Assembly (NCBI RefSeq): GCF_002042885.1
Contig: NZ_MVFY01000002.1
Location: forward strand, 186,001 to 250,000
Source of the DNA: Citrobacter portucalensis
GTDB lineage: Bacteria > Pseudomonadota > Gammaproteobacteria > Enterobacterales > Enterobacteriaceae
Direction of reading: 5' to 3'
Length of the DNA: 64,000 nucleotides
Shown piece after piece: positions 54,318 to 63,814 of this stretch. The notes beneath the pieces were generated by a model. It was not told the DNA's origin. It searched no databases and was given only the letters and a program-made list of their open reading frames with translations. Every line of letters starts with the position of its first letter. Positions within the stretch are counted from its first letter, which is position 1. The position numbers and the translations under genes were made by a program.

Positions 54318-54382
54318 CCTGGCGTTTATCTGGCCTACAGGGTTGTACAATAAGTAGGCCGGATAAGCGCAGCGCCATCCGG
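54318..54382. repeat. REP pair between fucO and xni
   Basis: Degenerate left arm (CCTGGCGTTTATCTGGCC) facing a good right arm (GTAGGCCGGATAAGCGCAGCGCCATCCGG) between convergent genes. Confidence 0.82.
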
Positions 54383-54390
54383 AAATAAGA

Positions 54391-55146
54391 CTACCGCGCC
54401 AGCCGTAGCTGCTGTAGGTTTCCGTCGATATGTAAGTCTGTTTGCAGCCGCGCGATATCGCGACACAAAAACGCCATCTCCCGATGTTCTTCGAGTTTCT
54501 TGCGCCATTTCTCCGGTACATCATCCAGGTGTTCATACAGCGCTTCCAGCGTTGGAAACTGTGCCAGCAGTTGTGTGGCGCTTTTAGGACCAATACCGGC
54601 TACCCCCGGTATTTTAGAACTGCTGATCCCAGCCAGTCCCCAGTAATCAGGCAACTGTTGCGGCAGTACGCCGAACTCTTTCTCGATAAACGGCGCATCC
54701 AGCCAGCGTTTCTGGAAATAATCGCGAATCCGCAGCGTTGGGGAGAGTAGCTGACAGTAGCCTTTATCGGTTGAGACGATAGTCGCCTGGTGTCCCGCCT
54801 GGCTAACTTTCACCGCCAGAGTGGCGGCTAAATCATCGGCTTCATTCCCGCTGGATACCCAGCAGCAGACGCCGCGCTGTTCAAAAGCGGCGCGTAAGGC
54901 GGGCATTTCCTGGTGTAAATCGTCAGGCATCGGCGGGCGACCGGCTTTGTAGTCAGGTAACCGTTGGTGACGCCAGCCGCTGTTACGCGCTTCGTCATCA
55001 AATACCGCCACGGCGTGCGTGGGCTGACTGTGCACAATCAGCTGATCGAGTGCGTGCTGGCATGTCTCCACGCAGGGGGAGCCCTGTACGGCGTGAATAC
55101 GGCGGATGAGATTCAGTGCATCAACAATGAGCAGGTGGACGGCCAC
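54391..55146 (-). CDS. xni: Flap endonuclease-like protein Xni (ExoIX)
   Basis: FEN-family nuclease related to the 5'-exonuclease domain of DNA polymerase I, acting on flap and branched DNA. The 251 residues equal E. coli Xni and start at GTG ([16 protein letters not shown]). Metal-binding acidic clusters are visible in [15 protein letters not shown] (about 100-108) and [10 protein letters not shown], plus the helix-hairpin-helix [11 protein letters not shown] near 190. Monocistronic, with a REP downstream. Confidence 0.95.
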   Translation of the reverse strand: MAVHLLIVDALNLIRRIHAVQGSPCVETCQHALDQLIVHSQPTHAVAVFDDEARNSGWRHQRLPDYKAGRPPMPDDLHQEMPALRAAFEQRGVCCWVSSGNEADDLAATLAVKVSQAGHQATIVSTDKGYCQLLSPTLRIRDYFQKRWLDAPFIEKEFGVLPQQLPDYWGLAGISSSKIPGVAGIGPKSATQLLAQFPTLEALYEHLDDVPEKWRKKLEEHREMAFLCRDIARLQTDLHIDGNLQQLRLAR

Positions 55147-55227
55147 GGTGTTCTCCCTAACAAATTAGTCTGTAGGGTAACATTCACGACGAGTGGAGAC
55201 GAGCATTGCGAAAGAGCGCTATCCGTA

Positions 55228-55295
55228 AGCCTGACAAGCGAAGCGCCATCAGGCAATAAAAGCCGGATGCGGCGAGCGCCTTATCCGGCCTACAG
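55228..55295. repeat. REP pair between xni and sdaB
   Basis: Two REP units (GCCTGACAAGCGAAGCGCCATCAGGC and GCCGGATGCGGCGAGCGCCTTATCCGGC) upstream of xni and downstream of sdaB. Confidence 0.87.
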
Positions 55296-55315
55296 ATACG
55301 AAAATGTGCTGAGAA

Positions 55316-56683
55316 TTAATCGCAGGTGACAATCTTCATCGCCAGACCACCACGAGAGGTTTCACGGTATTTGGCGTTCATGTCTTTACCGGTTTCGTAC
55401 ATGGTCTCGATAACTTTATCGAGGCACACGCGTGGTTCACTGGTACGGCGCAGCGCCATACGTGCAGCGTTCACCGCTTTAACCGAAGCAATGGCATTAC
55501 GCTCAATGCACGGTACCTGAACCTGGCCGGCAACCGGGTCGCAGGTCAGACCCAGGTTGTGTTCCATACCGATTTCTGCCGCGATGCACACCTGCATTGG
55601 GCTACCGCCCAGCAGTTCAGCCAGACCAGCCGCTGCCATGGAGCAGGCGACGCCAACTTCACCCTGACAGCCGACTTCGGCACCAGAGATAGAGGCGTTC
55701 ATCTTGTACAGTGAACCAATGGCGCTCGCGACCAGCATGTAGCGTGCCAGCGAGTTAGCGTTCACTTCACGGATAAACTTGTCGTAATACGCCAGTACGG
55801 CAGGAACAATCCCGCATGCACCGTTGGTTGGTGCAGTCACCACGCGTCCACCGGCTGCGTTTTCTTCGTTCACGGCCAACGCGAACATGTTGATCCAGTC
55901 AACAACCGCCATCGGGTCGGTGGTGGTTTTGTCGCTGCTGACCAGCATGCGACGCAGCGCAGCAGCACGACGCGGAACGCGCAGTTTGCCCGGCAATACA
56001 CCTTCGGTGGTGATGCCGCGTTCAATCCCGCTACGCATCACTTCCCAGACGTTAGCAAAGTGCTGTTCCAGCTCTTCTTTGCTGTGCAGCGCCAGTTCGT
56101 TTTGCATCATCAGACCGGAAAGCGACAGGCCGGTTTCCTGGCAATGACGTTGCAAATCAGCTGCGGATTTATACGGATATGGCACGTTTACCGGAGAGTT
56201 GTTCGGTAAACCAAAATGTTCTTCATCAACGATGAACCCACCGCCAATGGAATAGTAAGTCTGGCTGTAAATAGCCTTTTCGCCCGCCAGTGCGGTAATG
56301 CGCATCCCGTTTTCGTGCAGGGACAGATTGTCCGCATGGAAATTCATGCACTTGTCGACCGGGAACTCGACCTCATGTTGACCGTCTGCCAGCAGCAAAC
56401 GCCCATGAGTATTCACATCCTGGATAAAGGACGGAATGGCATCAATGTCTACGGTATCCGGCAGATTACCCGCCAGGCCCATAATTATCGCGATGTCGGT
56501 ATGGTGACCTTTCCCCGTCAGAGATAAAGAGCCATAGACATCAACCACTACGCGGGTTACGTCAGTGAGAATTCCGCGTGCAATCAGGTCATCCGTGAAT
56601 TGTTTGCCTGCTTTCATCGGGCCAACAGTGTGGGAGCTGGAAGGGCCAATGCCGATTTTGAAAATATCGAATACGCTAATCAT
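55316..56683 (-). CDS. sdaB: L-serine deaminase II, SdaB
   Basis: [4Fe-4S] L-serine dehydratase giving pyruvate and ammonia. The 455 residues equal E. coli SdaB: beta domain (1-150; FKIGIGPSSSHTVGPMKA) and alpha domain with cluster cysteines in NGACGIVPAVLAYY, CDPVAGQVQVPCIERN and near GCQGEVGVACSMAAAG. It is 53 bases behind sdaC and probably co-transcribed with it. Confidence 0.97.
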   Translation of the reverse strand: MISVFDIFKIGIGPSSSHTVGPMKAGKQFTDDLIARGILTDVTRVVVDVYGSLSLTGKGHHTDIAIIMGLAGNLPDTVDIDAIPSFIQDVNTHGRLLLADGQHEVEFPVDKCMNFHADNLSLHENGMRITALAGEKAIYSQTYYSIGGGFIVDEEHFGLPNNSPVNVPYPYKSAADLQRHCQETGLSLSGLMMQNELALHSKEELEQHFANVWEVMRSGIERGITTEGVLPGKLRVPRRAAALRRMLVSSDKTTTDPMAVVDWINMFALAVNEENAAGGRVVTAPTNGACGIVPAVLAYYDKFIREVNANSLARYMLVASAIGSLYKMNASISGAEVGCQGEVGVACSMAAAGLAELLGGSPMQVCIAAEIGMEHNLGLTCDPVAGQVQVPCIERNAIASVKAVNAARMALRRTSEPRVCLDKVIETMYETGKDMNAKYRETSRGGLAMKIVTCD

Positions 56684-56706
56684 GAGGCGTCCATTGTGTA
56701 TCGAGG

Positions 56707-56730
56707 TGCGCCGCCCCGAGGAGCGGCGCA
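56707..56730 (-). other. Hairpin between sdaC and sdaB
   Basis: A perfect 8-bp GC-rich stem (56707-56714 with 56723-56730) and 8-base loop lies between the two genes with no T run, so it is more likely an mRNA processing or stability element than a terminator. Confidence 0.6.
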
Positions 56731-56736
56731 GGGGAA

Positions 56737-58026
56737 TTAACTGAACAGAGAGTAGAAAATAGCGGAGATAGCGATCAGGCCCATAATCACAACGAAGACG
56801 TTGCTGATATGGCCGCTGTACTTACGCATTGCCGGTACTTTCTGAATGGCATACATCGGCATCAGGAACAGAATCATCGCGATGATTGGGCCACCCAGGG
56901 TCTCAATCATGCCGAGGATGCTTGGGTTCAGCGTCGCCACAATCCAGGTGGTTACCAGCATGAACAGCGCAGTGATTTTGTTCAGTTTGTTGATTTCGAT
57001 GGATTTGCCTTTGCCACGCAGAGACTTAATCACCATACCATTGAAGCCTTCACGTGCGCCCAGGTAGTGGCCCAGGAAGGATTTGGTGATAGCGATAATC
57101 GCGATGATCGGTGCCATCCAGGCAATAATCGGCGCGTTAAAGTGGTTCGCCAGGTAAGACAGAATCGAGATGTTCTGCTCTTTCGCTGCTGCCAGGTCTG
57201 CCGGAGTCAGGCTGAACACGCAGCTGAAGACGAAGAACATAACGGTCAGTACCATCATGATGTGAGCGAATGCCAGAATCTTGGAGCATTTTTTCTCTGC
57301 TTCATCACCGTACTCTTCACGCTTCGCCACGGCGAAGGAGGAGATGATCGGGGAGTGGTTGAAGGAGAACACCATTACCGGAATTGCCAGCCACAGGGTC
57401 AACAGCAGGCCGTTGCCGGTGGTTGCCGCAGAGTCAAAAGACATGGTTTCCAGAATCGCACCGCTCCACTGAGGGATCAGGTACAGCGCCAGTAGCATCA
57501 GAGCCGCAACGAACGGGAATACCAGGATGCTCATCGCCTTAACGATCATCTGCTCACCGAAGCGCACGATGGTCATCATACCGACAATCAGGATCAGTGA
57601 CAGGATTGCGCGCGGCGGCGGCGTAATCGCCAGCTGGTGGGTCAGGAAGCTTTCAACCGTGTTGGTGATTGCTACGCTGTAAACCAACAGAATCGGGTAG
57701 ATAGCGAAGAAGTAGAGCAGGGTAATCAGTTTACCTGCACCAACACCAAAGTGTTCTTCTACAACTTCGGTGATGTCTTCACCCGGATTTTTACCGGACA
57801 GCACAAAGCGAGTCAGGCCGCGGTGTGCAAAGAAGGTCATTGGGAAGGCAAGGATCGCCATGATGATCAGCGGGATCATACCGCCTACGCCTGCGTTAAT
57901 CGGCAGGAACAATACACCCGCCCCAATCGCCGTGCCGTAAAGGCCCAGCATCCACATGGTGTCTGTTTTGCGCCATGCGCTGCGGGTCTGGCCCGTAACG
58001 ATAGTGCTGGTTTGAGTGTTTTCCAT
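56737..58026 (-). CDS. sdaC: Serine:proton symporter SdaC
   Basis: Inner-membrane serine importer of the hydroxy/aromatic amino acid permease family. The 429 residues equal E. coli SdaC and contain about eleven hydrophobic helices; the family signature [16 protein letters not shown] is at about 30-45. It supplies serine to SdaB, encoded next. The ATG at 58026 follows GGAGAAAT. The upstream 550 bases are non-coding. Confidence 0.97.
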   Translation of the reverse strand: MENTQTSTIVTGQTRSAWRKTDTMWMLGLYGTAIGAGVLFLPINAGVGGMIPLIIMAILAFPMTFFAHRGLTRFVLSGKNPGEDITEVVEEHFGVGAGKLITLLYFFAIYPILLVYSVAITNTVESFLTHQLAITPPPRAILSLILIVGMMTIVRFGEQMIVKAMSILVFPFVAALMLLALYLIPQWSGAILETMSFDSAATTGNGLLLTLWLAIPVMVFSFNHSPIISSFAVAKREEYGDEAEKKCSKILAFAHIMMVLTVMFFVFSCVFSLTPADLAAAKEQNISILSYLANHFNAPIIAWMAPIIAIIAITKSFLGHYLGAREGFNGMVIKSLRGKGKSIEINKLNKITALFMLVTTWIVATLNPSILGMIETLGGPIIAMILFLMPMYAIQKVPAMRKYSGHISNVFVVIMGLIAISAIFYSLFS

Positions 58027-58498
58027 CTATTTCTCCTGGAGGAAGCTTAAAAAGTCGGGTTTGGGGTCAATCCAATGAGAAAGTACCCGACTGTAAATCG
58101 AAATTCGTTGAGCGATTTTTATATAATTTTTCGCCGTAATAATTTTCGGGCGGAAAGATACATTTTAGTAATGAATGTATCAGTGATCGGGATCCCAAAT
58201 GCAATAATCCACCTTTTATGTGGATAAATTTGGGCCATTAATCTGTTAAAAAATAGTCAAAGCGAATTTACGGGCGCGAAGGCTAACATTAACGACATAT
58301 CTCATGAAAGCGAAGGCGCGAAGATAGGCGTGTTCAGCTGTAAAAACTGTTGTTTTTAGATGATTTCGGCGACTAATAATAATTTTCTAAGATAAATCAC
58401 GGTTGGTTTTTCAAGGTAATCGTTTGCGTAGCGCGCTGTTTTTTATGAATCATCACTGGTATTTATATGATTGTCGGAGCTATGTGACTGGTATCACT
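58027..58498. promoter_or_regulatory. Region upstream of sdaC
   Basis: About 470 bases, strongly AT-rich, with no supportable gene. It must contain the sdaC promoter. A CRP-like site TGTGA-N6-TCACT is at 58493-58508, overlapping the ppnN terminator about 470 bases from sdaC, so its relevance is doubtful. I see no other clear operator. Confidence 0.45.
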
Positions 58499-58536
58499 AA
58501 AAAAAGCCGGGAGGCAAGTGCGCCAAACCCGGCTTT
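58499..58536 (-). terminator. Intrinsic terminator after ppnN
   Basis: On the minus strand AAAGCCGGG (58536-58528) pairs with CCCGGCTTT (58511-58503), and the T run continues to 58499. Confidence 0.88.
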
Positions 58537-58586
58537 GATATGGACAAAACTGTCACCGCTCTAGCGCTGCTAGCCGGTGTTGAAGG

Positions 58587-59951
58587 TCAGGCGCAGATCT
58601 CGTAGCAAGGGATGTACGCGGAGCCTGGCAACTTCATGCGATGTTGTGCAACAAAGCCCTGCAGGAGATCGTCCATGCGGCGCATCATTTCGCGGTCACC
58701 GTGGATTTTGTACGGGCCAAACTCTTCGATGGCGCGAATGCCGACCTCCTTCACGTTACCGGCCACAATACCCGAGAATGCACGACGCAGGTCGGCGGCC
58801 AATACTTCAACGGGTTGATCCGGGTACAGCTTCAGGTTGGCCATGTTTTCATGGGACGGCTCGAACGGCATCTGCAAATCAGGTGCGATACGAATCGACC
58901 AGTTAAAGCTGTAAGCATCTCCTGTGTCGCGACGGTTTTCTTTCACCAGCGGCATCGCTTTTTTCATCAGACGCGCCACTTCGGCCGCATCGTCAATGAT
59001 AATGCGATAGTGGCGACGCGCATCTTCCCCTAGCGTGTGCACGATAAATTCGTCCAGCACGCGGAAGTAATCCGCACTCTCTTTTGGTCCGGTCAGGATC
59101 AGCGGTAGAACCTGATCTTTGTTGGCCGGATTCATCAGGATCCCCAGCAGATACAGCAGCTCTTCTGCTGTCCCTACGCCACCCGGGAAGATGATAATAC
59201 CGTGAGCGATACGCACGAACGCTTCCAGACGTTTTTCAATGTCCGGCATGATGATCAGTTCGTTTACCAGCGGGTTAGGCGGTTCAGCGGCGATGATTGA
59301 CGGTTCGGTCATGCCAATAAAGCGGCTGTCTTTGTATCGCTGCTGGGCGTGGCCGACCGCAGCGCCTTTCATTGGCGCTTCCATCGCCCCCGGACCGCAG
59401 CCGGTACAGATGTTCAGTTCGCGCAGACCCAGTTGGGTGCCGACGCGACGGGCATACAGGTACTCATTTTCGTTGATTGAGTGACCGCCCCAGCAGACGA
59501 CCATGTTCGGCGCTTCACCAACGTGTAGCGCCCGCGCATTACGCAGGATCGAGAATACGAGGTTGGTAATATGTACCGAGCTTTCGAGATCCAGATGCTG
59601 AAAACGACCGGCGTTATGGATCTGTCCATTGACGAACAGAATGTCGCGCAGTACGGCAAACAGGTTAGCCTGTAGCGCACGAATAATGCGTCCATCAACA
59701 AACGCATCTTCAGGTGGGTTGATCAGTTCCAGCTTCACGCCCCGTTCGCGGCGCAGTACGTTAATATCGAAACTTTCAAAGCGGGACAGCAGTTCTTTAC
59801 TGTTGTCGGTCAAACTGCCGGAGTTCAGAACGGCAAGCGAACAGTTACGAAACAGTTGATACAGGTCGCTGCTGGCCGTGCGTTTAAGCATATCGACTTC
59901 CAGCTGCGACAACATGTCCATTGAGCCAAGCGGGCTAATATGTGTAATCAA
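58587..59951 (-). CDS. ppnN: Nucleotide 5'-monophosphate nucleosidase PpnN
   Basis: Splits purine and pyrimidine nucleoside monophosphates into base and ribose-5-phosphate; activated by (p)ppGpp in E. coli. The 454 residues equal E. coli PpnN (YgdH). The LOG-type motif [12 protein letters not shown] is near 254-265, with the [15 protein letters not shown] region near 178-192. The start is TTG at 59951 (TTG ATT ACA CAT), as I recall for E. coli, with GGAG upstream. A terminator follows. Confidence 0.95.
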   Translation of the reverse strand: MITHISPLGSMDMLSQLEVDMLKRTASSDLYQLFRNCSLAVLNSGSLTDNSKELLSRFESFDINVLRRERGVKLELINPPEDAFVDGRIIRALQANLFAVLRDILFVNGQIHNAGRFQHLDLESSVHITNLVFSILRNARALHVGEAPNMVVCWGGHSINENEYLYARRVGTQLGLRELNICTGCGPGAMEAPMKGAAVGHAQQRYKDSRFIGMTEPSIIAAEPPNPLVNELIIMPDIEKRLEAFVRIAHGIIIFPGGVGTAEELLYLLGILMNPANKDQVLPLILTGPKESADYFRVLDEFIVHTLGEDARRHYRIIIDDAAEVARLMKKAMPLVKENRRDTGDAYSFNWSIRIAPDLQMPFEPSHENMANLKLYPDQPVEVLAADLRRAFSGIVAGNVKEVGIRAIEEFGPYKIHGDREMMRRMDDLLQGFVAQHRMKLPGSAYIPCYEICA

Positions 59952-60064
59952 GTAAACTCCTTATGGGACGCAACACGTCATTCCCTATTGATTACAATAG
60001 CCCTGGCTTATGACCTTTCACAACCTTGCGCGCGGAATCCGGCACGCAAAATTGAGAAAAAAGA

Positions 60065-60913
60065 TTACTGACGTACCAGACGACCGGTTGCCGGAGTGAA
60101 ATCGGTGTTGGTGCGCCATGGGTTAATGTCCAGGCCGCCACGTCGCGTGTAGCGTGCATAGACGCTCAGTTTCTCTGGCTGGCAGAAGCGCAGAATGTCA
60201 TTGAAAATACGTTCCACGCACTGCTCATGAAATTCATTATGGTGGCGGAAGGAGACCAGATAACGCAGCAGCTTCTCTCTGTCGATTTTCCGTCCACGAT
60301 ACTGAATTTGTATGGAGCCCCAGTCGGGCTGGTGGGTGATCAGACAGTTGGATTTCAGCAGGTGGCTGACCAGCGTCTCTTCGACTGCCTTTTCACCGCT
60401 CACGGCATTTTCCAGATACGCAGTGCTGAACTGATAGTTGTCGATGACGATATCCTGATTGTCGATACAGGTCCCATTAAAGTGGGCTATCGGCTGCCCT
60501 TCCAGTTCGTCAAGGCGGTACAGCGCCACGCTGACATCGCCCTGAGCGCAGGCGCGCAGATCGTTTTCCAGCGTCTGGCGTACCGCGTCCCAGGAATCAA
60601 AACGCGTCTGGTTAAAACTGTTCAGGTAAAGCTTAAAGCTTTTCGACTCAATCAGATTTACGCTGGTGTAATCCAGTTCCACGTGACCGACCGCGACCTG
60701 CGGTAAGCCGTTGGCATTCAGCCACGACAGTTCATATAGCGTCCAGATATCCGCACCGTGAAAAGGCAAGTTATCGGCCTTTAAATCCAGCGGGTCGCGA
60801 TTCAGGCTGCGCGGAACGCCCTGCAACAGACTTGCATCGTAATTGTCTCGGTAATCCGTTGATTTACCGAGTGTCAGGCCGTTAAGCGCCTGATGATTTT
60901 CATAAGAGGACAT
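60065..60913 (-). CDS. queF: 7-cyano-7-deazaguanine reductase QueF
   Basis: NADPH-dependent nitrile reductase reducing preQ0 to preQ1 in queuosine synthesis. The 282-residue length is the long (type II, YqcD) form. Catalytic Cys190 and Asp197 are in [15 protein letters not shown], and the QueF motif [15 protein letters not shown] lies near 228-242. Divergent from syd, with 68 bases between. Confidence 0.97.
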   Translation of the reverse strand: MSSYENHQALNGLTLGKSTDYRDNYDASLLQGVPRSLNRDPLDLKADNLPFHGADIWTLYELSWLNANGLPQVAVGHVELDYTSVNLIESKSFKLYLNSFNQTRFDSWDAVRQTLENDLRACAQGDVSVALYRLDELEGQPIAHFNGTCIDNQDIVIDNYQFSTAYLENAVSGEKAVEETLVSHLLKSNCLITHQPDWGSIQIQYRGRKIDREKLLRYLVSFRHHNEFHEQCVERIFNDILRFCQPEKLSVYARYTRRGGLDINPWRTNTDFTPATGRLVRQ

Positions 60914-60981
60914 GTTTCACCGTCATAAACCAGATACACTATGCGACAAGTGTATCCTGGCTTTTGTGAAGAGAGAAATCA

Positions 60982-61527
60982 GTGGACGAATTGACAGCGC
61001 AGGCGTTGATAGCCTTTACGACGCGTTATTGCGACGCATGGCATGAAAAAAACAACAGTTGGCCGCTCAGCGAAGAGCTGTATGGCGTACCTTCTCCGTG
61101 TATCATTTCTTCCACAGACGATGCGGTATTTTGGCAGCCTCAACCTTTTGTCGGCGAAAATAACCTCAATGCGGTTGAACGGGCCTTTGATATTGTGGTA
61201 CAACCTGCCGTTCACGCTTTTTACACCACCCAGTTTGCTGGTGATATGCACGCGCAGTTTGCGGATGAAAAGCTCACGCTGCTGCAAACCTGGAGTGAAG
61301 ATGACTTCAGGCGCGTTCAGGAAAACCTGATTGGTCATCTGGTTACGCAAAAGCGCCTCAGGCTATCACCTACGCTTTTTATTGCCACACAAGATAATGA
61401 GCTTGACGTCATTTCGGTGTGCAATCTGTCCGGTGAAGTATGCAAAGAAACGCTGGGAACCCGTAAACGAACGGTGCTGGCGGCCTCACTTGCGGAATTC
61501 CTCACTCAACTTAAGCCAGTTCTGTAA
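60982..61527 (+). CDS. syd: SecY-interacting protein Syd
   Basis: Cytosolic protein that binds SecY and may act as a proofreading factor for the translocon. The 181 residues equal E. coli Syd and start at GTG ([17 protein letters not shown]), preceded by GAGAGAAA. The conserved acidic concave surface region ([25 protein letters not shown]) is intact. Its 3' side borders the csrB control region. Confidence 0.95.
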   Translation: MDELTAQALIAFTTRYCDAWHEKNNSWPLSEELYGVPSPCIISSTDDAVFWQPQPFVGENNLNAVERAFDIVVQPAVHAFYTTQFAGDMHAQFADEKLTLLQTWSEDDFRRVQENLIGHLVTQKRLRLSPTLFIATQDNELDVISVCNLSGEVCKETLGTRKRTVLAASLAEFLTQLKPVL

Positions 61528-61546
61528 TCCAGTTTGCCCTGAATCT

Positions 61547-61564
61547 TGTGAGAGATCTCTTACA
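61547..61564 (+). promoter_or_regulatory. UvrY (GacA-type) binding palindrome upstream of csrB
   Basis: TGTGAGAGATCTCTTACA is an 18-bp near-perfect palindrome matching the GacA/UvrY box TGTAAG-N6-CTTACA, 174 bases upstream of csrB. A half-site TGTAAG recurs at 61693-61698. BarA-UvrY activation of csrB is established in E. coli. Confidence 0.8.
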
Positions 61565-61737
61565 AACCCTGTAGGACATTGCCAGGTGATAAGTAAAGAC
61601 TTAATGAATTGATAAAATAATAATTTATTATTATTCAATTGGTTAGTGTTTTATTGTCAACTTTCATATGAAAATAATCATAAGGGTAAGCCTGTAAGCA
61701 TCTTGTAAGACAAAGCGAAACAGGCGATTCTATATCT

Positions 61738-62100
61738 GTCGACAAGGAGTCGCACAACGAAGAGAACATCAGGATGATGGCTCTTCGCCAGGACACACCA
61801 GGACGGTGTTGCAAGGACAGGCTTCAGGACGAAGCAAAGAGGAAGACGCTGGATGCGTTAAAGGACACCTCCAGGATGGAGAATGAGAGCCGGTCAGGAT
61901 GTTCGGCGGGTCTGGATGGCCAGGATACTTCAGGATGAAGTTTTCACATCGGGGTGATGTGAGCAGGATGCAAAAGTTCAGGATGAACACGGTCGCAAGA
62001 CCACAGGAAAAGTTGTCAAGGATGAGCAGGGAGCACTAAAAGTAGCTGGAATGCTGCGAAACGAACCGGGAGCACTGTTTTTACAGTGCTCCCTTTTTTT
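61738..62100 (+). ncRNA. csrB: CsrA-sequestering sRNA CsrB
   Basis: About 363 nt. It has 22 GGA motifs by my count, most as AGGA or CAGGATG in predicted hairpin loops, each a CsrA site. The 5' end (GTCGACAAGGAGTC) and the 3' terminator (GGGAGCACTG-TTTTTA-CAGTGCTCCC plus seven T) match E. coli CsrB. It titrates CsrA, so it affects carbon storage, motility and biofilm. It lies between syd and yqcC, as in E. coli. Confidence 0.96.
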
Positions 62101-62159
62101 ATTTCCCTTCACTAGTGCTATTCTTCGCGCCAGATTTTTTCATCATTGAGGTTAATTTC

Positions 62160-62489
62160 ATGACGACTCATGACCGTGTGCGCCAGCAGTTACACGCACT
62201 TGAAGCGCTACTGCGTGAACATCATCACTGGCGGATGGATGAGCCAGCAGAGCATCTGTTTACCAGTACGCAGCCTTTTTGTATGGATACCATGGAACCG
62301 GTCGAGTGGCTGCAGTGGGTGTTGATTCCCCGCATGCATACGTTGATTGATAACGCGCAGCCGCTTCCGCAGGCTTTTGCCGTCGCACCGTATTACGAAA
62401 TGGCGCTGGCAGCCGATCACCCGCAACGCGACATTCTTCTGGCGGCATTGCAGGAGCTGGATGCGCTGTTTACAAGTGATAACGCCTGA
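62160..62489 (+). CDS. yqcC: YqcC, DUF446 protein
   Basis: A 109-residue soluble protein with the conserved core WLQWVLIPRMHTLIDN and APYYEMALAADH. The start at 62160 (MTTHDRVRQQLHALEALLREH) matches E. coli; the frame is open 15 codons further. Function is not established. The stop overlaps the truC start by one base (TGATG), so it is coupled to truC. Confidence 0.93.
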   Translation: MTTHDRVRQQLHALEALLREHHHWRMDEPAEHLFTSTQPFCMDTMEPVEWLQWVLIPRMHTLIDNAQPLPQAFAVAPYYEMALAADHPQRDILLAALQELDALFTSDNA

Positions 62490-63271
62490 TGCTGGAAATT
62501 CTTTATCAGGACGAATGGCTGGTCGCCGTCAATAAACCTTCGGGCTGGTTGGTTCACCGCAGTTGGCTCGACCGGGATGAGAAAGTGGTGGTGATGCAAA
62601 CGGTGCGCGACCAAATTGGTCAGCACGTATTTACCGCCCATCGACTCGACAGACCAACCTCCGGCGTGCTGCTGATGGGACTGTCCAGCGAAGCCGGGCG
62701 TTTGCTGTCCCAGCAGTTTGAACATCATCAAATTCAGAAACGCTATCATGCGATTGTGCGTGGCTGGCTGATGGATGATGCCGTGCTGGATTACCCGCTG
62801 GTCGAAGAGCTGGATAAGATTGCCGATAAGTTTGCCCGCGATGATAAAGGCCCGCAGCCTGCTGTCACCCATTATCGTGGCCTGGCAACGGTAGAAATGC
62901 CGGTAGCGACCGGGCGTTATCCGACTACTCGTTACGGGCTGGTGGAGCTGGATCCTAAAACCGGTCGCAAGCACCAGCTCAGACGCCATCTGGCGCACTT
63001 GCGCCATCCGATTATCGGCGACAGCAAGCACGGTGATTTGCGGCAAAATCGCAGCGCCGCAGAGCATTTTGGTTGTCAGCGATTAATGCTGCATGCCAGC
63101 CAGCTTGCGCTGACCCATCCTTTCACCGGCGAACCGCTGGTTATTCGCGCCGGACTGGATGACGTCTGGATGCAGGCGTTATCACAGTTTGGCTGGCGTG
63201 GACTTCTCCCTGAGAATGAAAGGGTTGAGTTCAGCGGGCTGTCAGGTCAGGATGAGCAGATAGATTCTTAA
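62489..63271 (+). CDS. truC: tRNA pseudouridine(65) synthase TruC
   Basis: RluA-family enzyme making pseudouridine 65 in tRNA-Ile and tRNA-Asp. The 260 residues equal E. coli TruC; the catalytic aspartate is Asp54 in [13 protein letters not shown] and the family motif [20 protein letters not shown] is near 150-168. Middle gene of yqcC-truC-yqcA. It contains a Chi sequence at 62938-62945. Confidence 0.96.
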   Translation: MLEILYQDEWLVAVNKPSGWLVHRSWLDRDEKVVVMQTVRDQIGQHVFTAHRLDRPTSGVLLMGLSSEAGRLLSQQFEHHQIQKRYHAIVRGWLMDDAVLDYPLVEELDKIADKFARDDKGPQPAVTHYRGLATVEMPVATGRYPTTRYGLVELDPKTGRKHQLRRHLAHLRHPIIGDSKHGDLRQNRSAAEHFGCQRLMLHASQLALTHPFTGEPLVIRAGLDDVWMQALSQFGWRGLLPENERVEFSGLSGQDEQIDS

Positions 63272-63290
63272 GTCCCAGGAGATTACGGTT

Positions 63291-63740
63291 ATGGCGGAAA
63301 TTGGAATTTTTGTCGGCACGATGTACGGAAACGCGCTGCTGGTTGCCGAAGAGGCCGAAGCTATTTTGACGGCGCAGGGTCATAAAGCTACGGTGTTCGA
63401 AGATCCGGAGCTTAGCGACTGGCAGGCATATCAGGATAAATATGTACTGGTGGTGACTTCCACGACCGGGCAGGGCGATCTGCCGGATAGCATCGTGCCG
63501 CTGTTTCAGGGGATCAAAGATAATCTCGGTTTCCAGCCAAATCTGCATTACGGGGTAATTGGGCTGGGCGACAGTAGCTACGTTAATTTCTGCAATGGCG
63601 GCAAACAGTTCGATGCCTTGTTGCAGGAACAAAGCGCCCACCGTGTAGGAGAAATGCTGCTGATTGATGCCAGCGAGCATCCTGAACCGGAAAGCGAATC
63701 CAATCCCTGGGTAGAAAACTGGGGAACCTTGCTTAAATAA
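63291..63740 (+). CDS. yqcA: Flavodoxin YqcA
   Basis: A 149-residue short-chain flavodoxin binding FMN. The phosphate loop GTMYGNAL (about 9-16), the [11 protein letters not shown] loop (about 57-67) and [18 protein letters not shown] (about 90-107) around the isoalloxazine ring are present. Partner enzymes are not established. Preceded by AGGAGA. Last gene of yqcC-truC-yqcA. Confidence 0.95.
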   Translation: MAEIGIFVGTMYGNALLVAEEAEAILTAQGHKATVFEDPELSDWQAYQDKYVLVVTSTTGQGDLPDSIVPLFQGIKDNLGFQPNLHYGVIGLGDSSYVNFCNGGKQFDALLQEQSAHRVGEMLLIDASEHPEPESESNPWVENWGTLLK

Positions 63741-63782
63741 CTCCCTCGCTCGTACGGGCATGCAACCCCCATTTGAACCGCA

Positions 63783-63812
63783 AGCCGGGCCAGGCGAAGC
63801 CGCCACCCGGCA
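63783..63812. repeat. REP after yqcA
   Basis: A single REP-type palindrome (AGCCGGGCCAGGCGAAGCCGCCACCCGGC) downstream of yqcA. Confidence 0.7.
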
Positions 63813-63814
63813 AT

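Noticed and set aside
56809-57495. A 228-codon plus-strand open frame
   Set aside because: Antisense to sdaC; His/Gln/Arg-rich composition is the mirror of hydrophobic membrane codons.
58493-58508. CRP site as the main sdaC activator site
   Set aside because: It overlaps the ppnN terminator and lies about 470 bases from sdaC, too far for a usual CRP-activated promoter; kept only as a weak note.
61769-61990. Minus-strand 73-codon frame inside csrB
   Set aside because: It overlaps a known structured RNA and shows no ribosome site or protein-like composition.
61738-62100. Short repeated AGGATG motifs as a possible repeat array or satellite
   Set aside because: They are CsrA-binding sites of CsrB, with irregular spacing and known RNA ends.
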